From the NCBI RefSeq assembly GCF_002335805.1, contig NZ_NISU01000002.1:386838-450837 (forward strand): a stretch of DNA of 64,000 bases, in the 5' to 3' direction. This stretch comes from Bacillus sp. FJAT-45350. Its GTDB lineage: Bacteria > Bacillota > Bacilli > Bacillales > NISU01. A program made the position numbers and the translations under genes. The notes below the pieces were generated by a model. That model was not told where the DNA came from and ran no database searches. It was given only the letters and a program-made list of their open reading frames with translations. This document shows, piece after piece, positions 62,989-64,000 of this stretch. How positions within the stretch are numbered: the stretch's first letter is position 1; each line of letters starts with the position of its first letter.

Positions 62989-63786
62989 TTGGATAAACCT
63001 ATTGGAGTTATTGATTCGGGTTTAGGTGGTTTAACAGTAGCGAAAGAAATACTTAGACAGCTACCTAAGGAAGAAATTATTTATATTGGTGATACGGAAC
63101 GTTGCCCGTATGGGCCTCGTCCTAGTGAAGAAGTAAGAACATATACTTGGCAAATGATTGATAGCCTAATGGAAAAGGGAATTAAGATGTTGGTCATAGC
63201 TTGTAATACAGCAACAGCAGTCGTCCTTGACGAGGTAAAGAAGACATTACCTATTCCTGTTATTGGTGTTATTCATCCAGGAGCTATCTCAGCTCTTAAG
63301 GTGACGAAAGAAGACCATGTAGCTGTTATTGGAACGACAGGGACGATTAAAAGTAAAGCGTATGAAAAGGCTTTAAAAAGTATTAATAATGATGTTGCTG
63401 TTGAGAGCTTAGCATGTCCACGATTTGTTCCTTTGGTGGAACAGGGTATCTTTGATGGGGAAGAAGCAGAAGAGATAATAACAGATTCATTACAGCCGTT
63501 ACTAGATAAGACATATGATACGTTAATACTTGGATGTACCCATTACCCTCTACTACGAGATGTAATTCAACAAGTAGTAGGCGAAAACATCGAATTAATT
63601 TGCTCTGGTGATGAAACGGCTCGCGAAGTAAGTGCTCTCTTATACCATAAAAATATGTTGTATACAGGGGAAAGAATCCCAACGAACTATTTCTATACAA
63701 CAGGCCAAAGTGACACATTCAAAAACATAGCAAATAAATGGTTAGAAATTGAAATTGAACACGTCAACACAATCAAACTCGACTAG
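62989..63786 (+). CDS. racE: Glutamate racemase
   Basis: Converts L- to D-glutamate for peptidoglycan and, where present, poly-gamma-glutamate. The two catalytic cysteines are Cys72 in VIACNTATA and Cys183 in [24 protein letters not shown] and [12 protein letters not shown] are the substrate loop motifs. Length 265. TTG start at 62989 with Shine-Dalgarno GAGGG. It follows ysmB closely and is ended by a terminator. Confidence 0.96.
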   Translation: MDKPIGVIDSGLGGLTVAKEILRQLPKEEIIYIGDTERCPYGPRPSEEVRTYTWQMIDSLMEKGIKMLVIACNTATAVVLDEVKKTLPIPVIGVIHPGAISALKVTKEDHVAVIGTTGTIKSKAYEKALKSINNDVAVESLACPRFVPLVEQGIFDGEEAEEIITDSLQPLLDKTYDTLILGCTHYPLLRDVIQQVVGENIELICSGDETAREVSALLYHKNMLYTGERIPTNYFYTTGQSDTFKNIANKWLEIEIEHVNTIKLD

Positions 63787-63814
63787 TCTTCCTTTTTTAG
63801 GGAGGCTTTTTTAA
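63784..63814 (+). terminator. Terminator after racE
   Basis: A 9-bp stem with two G-T pairs formed by AGTCTTCCT and AGGGAGGCT, then six T. Confidence 0.75.
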
Positions 63815-63824
63815 TTATGGATGC

Positions 63825-63914
63825 TGAGTTATGAATTACGAATGTTTTTGTTCTCAATTTGCAATTCGCAATTTGCCATTAAAATTCATAACTCATAACT
63901 CGTAATTCATAATT
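63825..63914. repeat. Inverted copies of the AACTCATAATTCATAATT repeat
   Basis: The left arm (63825-63843) carries GAGTTATGAATTACGAAT, and the right arm (63884-63914) carries the unit in opposite orientation with one extra tandem copy. Between them CAATTTG and CAATTCG words alternate. The element sits between the racE terminator and the gerM start. Confidence 0.7.
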
Positions 63915-63989
63915 GTTTCAATAAACTTGGTCTATTTTTATTTAAAGCTCGTATACATACTAGTACAAACTACCTTAGGAGGGAAAATC

Positions 63990-64000
63990 ATGCGCAGATT
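63990..64000 (+). CDS. Start of a gene, gerM by position (cut by window edge)
   Basis: ATG at 63990 with a strong Shine-Dalgarno (AGGAGGGAAAA). Only the first three codons (Met-Arg-Arg) are inside the window. In B. subtilis gerM, a spore germination and sporulation lipoprotein gene, follows racE, so gerM is likely by synteny alone. A CATAC-containing element (63956-63963) could be a sigma-E -10, weak evidence. Confidence 0.45.

Noticed and set aside
15989-63914. Repeated AACTCATAATT words as a CRISPR array
   Set aside because: Copies are dispersed over the window, lack regular spacers of equal length, occur in both orientations and have no cas genes nearby.

Overview
The window reads as a chromosomal core segment of an endospore-forming, AT-rich Bacillaceae bacterium. 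The gene order follows the Bacillus subtilis block mdh-phoPR-polA-mutM-ytaF-coaE-gapB-nrdR-dnaBI-ytxC-thrS-infC-rpmI-rplT-ysdABC-sspI-ysgA-pheST-rnhC-zapA-yshB-polX-mutS2-yshE-lcfA-fadR-fadB-etfBA-trxA-uvrC-lysC-yslB-sdhCAB-ysmA-gerE-ysmB-racE-gerM. Spore genes (ytaF, ytxC, sspI, gerE, gerM) support a spore former. An MqnC (futalosine menaquinone pathway) gene and an hflKC pair set it apart from B. subtilis and would fit an alkaliphilic or related Bacillaceae lineage. I cannot name the genus from sequence alone.

Layout. 1-5.4 kb: malate dehydrogenase tail, PhoP/PhoR, and an hflK-hflC operon behind a sigma-W type promoter. 5.4-10.3 kb: DNA polymerase I, Fpg glycosylase, YtaF and CoaE. 10.5-17 kb: GapB, NrdR, primosome proteins DnaB/DnaI, an MqnC radical SAM enzyme and YtxC. 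17-23.4 kb: T-box and thrS, a PAS-GGDEF-EAL protein, and an L20-type leader with infC (AUU start), rpmI and rplT. 23.5-28.4 kb: small membrane proteins, dimeric dUTPase, M42 peptidase, SspI, a palindromic repeat cluster and a SpoU methyltransferase. 28.4-39.9 kb: T-box and pheST, RNase HIII, ZapA, CvpA family, PolX, MutS2, YshE and a possible 29-residue membrane protein.

40-47.2 kb: fatty-acid degradation block with two tandem acyl-CoA ligases, FadR, FadB and EtfBA. 47.5-53.3 kb: thioredoxin, UvrC, lysine riboswitch and aspartokinase, YslB, and a Ktr-type potassium transporter. 53.5-57.9 kb: succinate dehydrogenase, a thioesterase and GerE with a sigma-K type promoter. 58-62.3 kb: genes absent from this spot in B. 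subtilis, namely a stand-alone cytochrome oxidase subunit I on the minus strand and ptsHI behind a structured leader. 62.5-64 kb: YsmB, glutamate racemase and the start of a gene that is GerM by position.

Regulation is unusually readable: two T-boxes, one lysine riboswitch, one L20 leader, two sigma-W type promoters, one sigma-K type promoter, a cre site, and three copies of a 14-bp TGAAT-N4-ATTCA palindrome that together suggest a local FadR regulon covering the second ligase, fadR and the ysmA thioesterase. Two families of intergenic palindromic repeats are also present. I saw no tRNA, rRNA, insertion sequence, prophage or CRISPR array.
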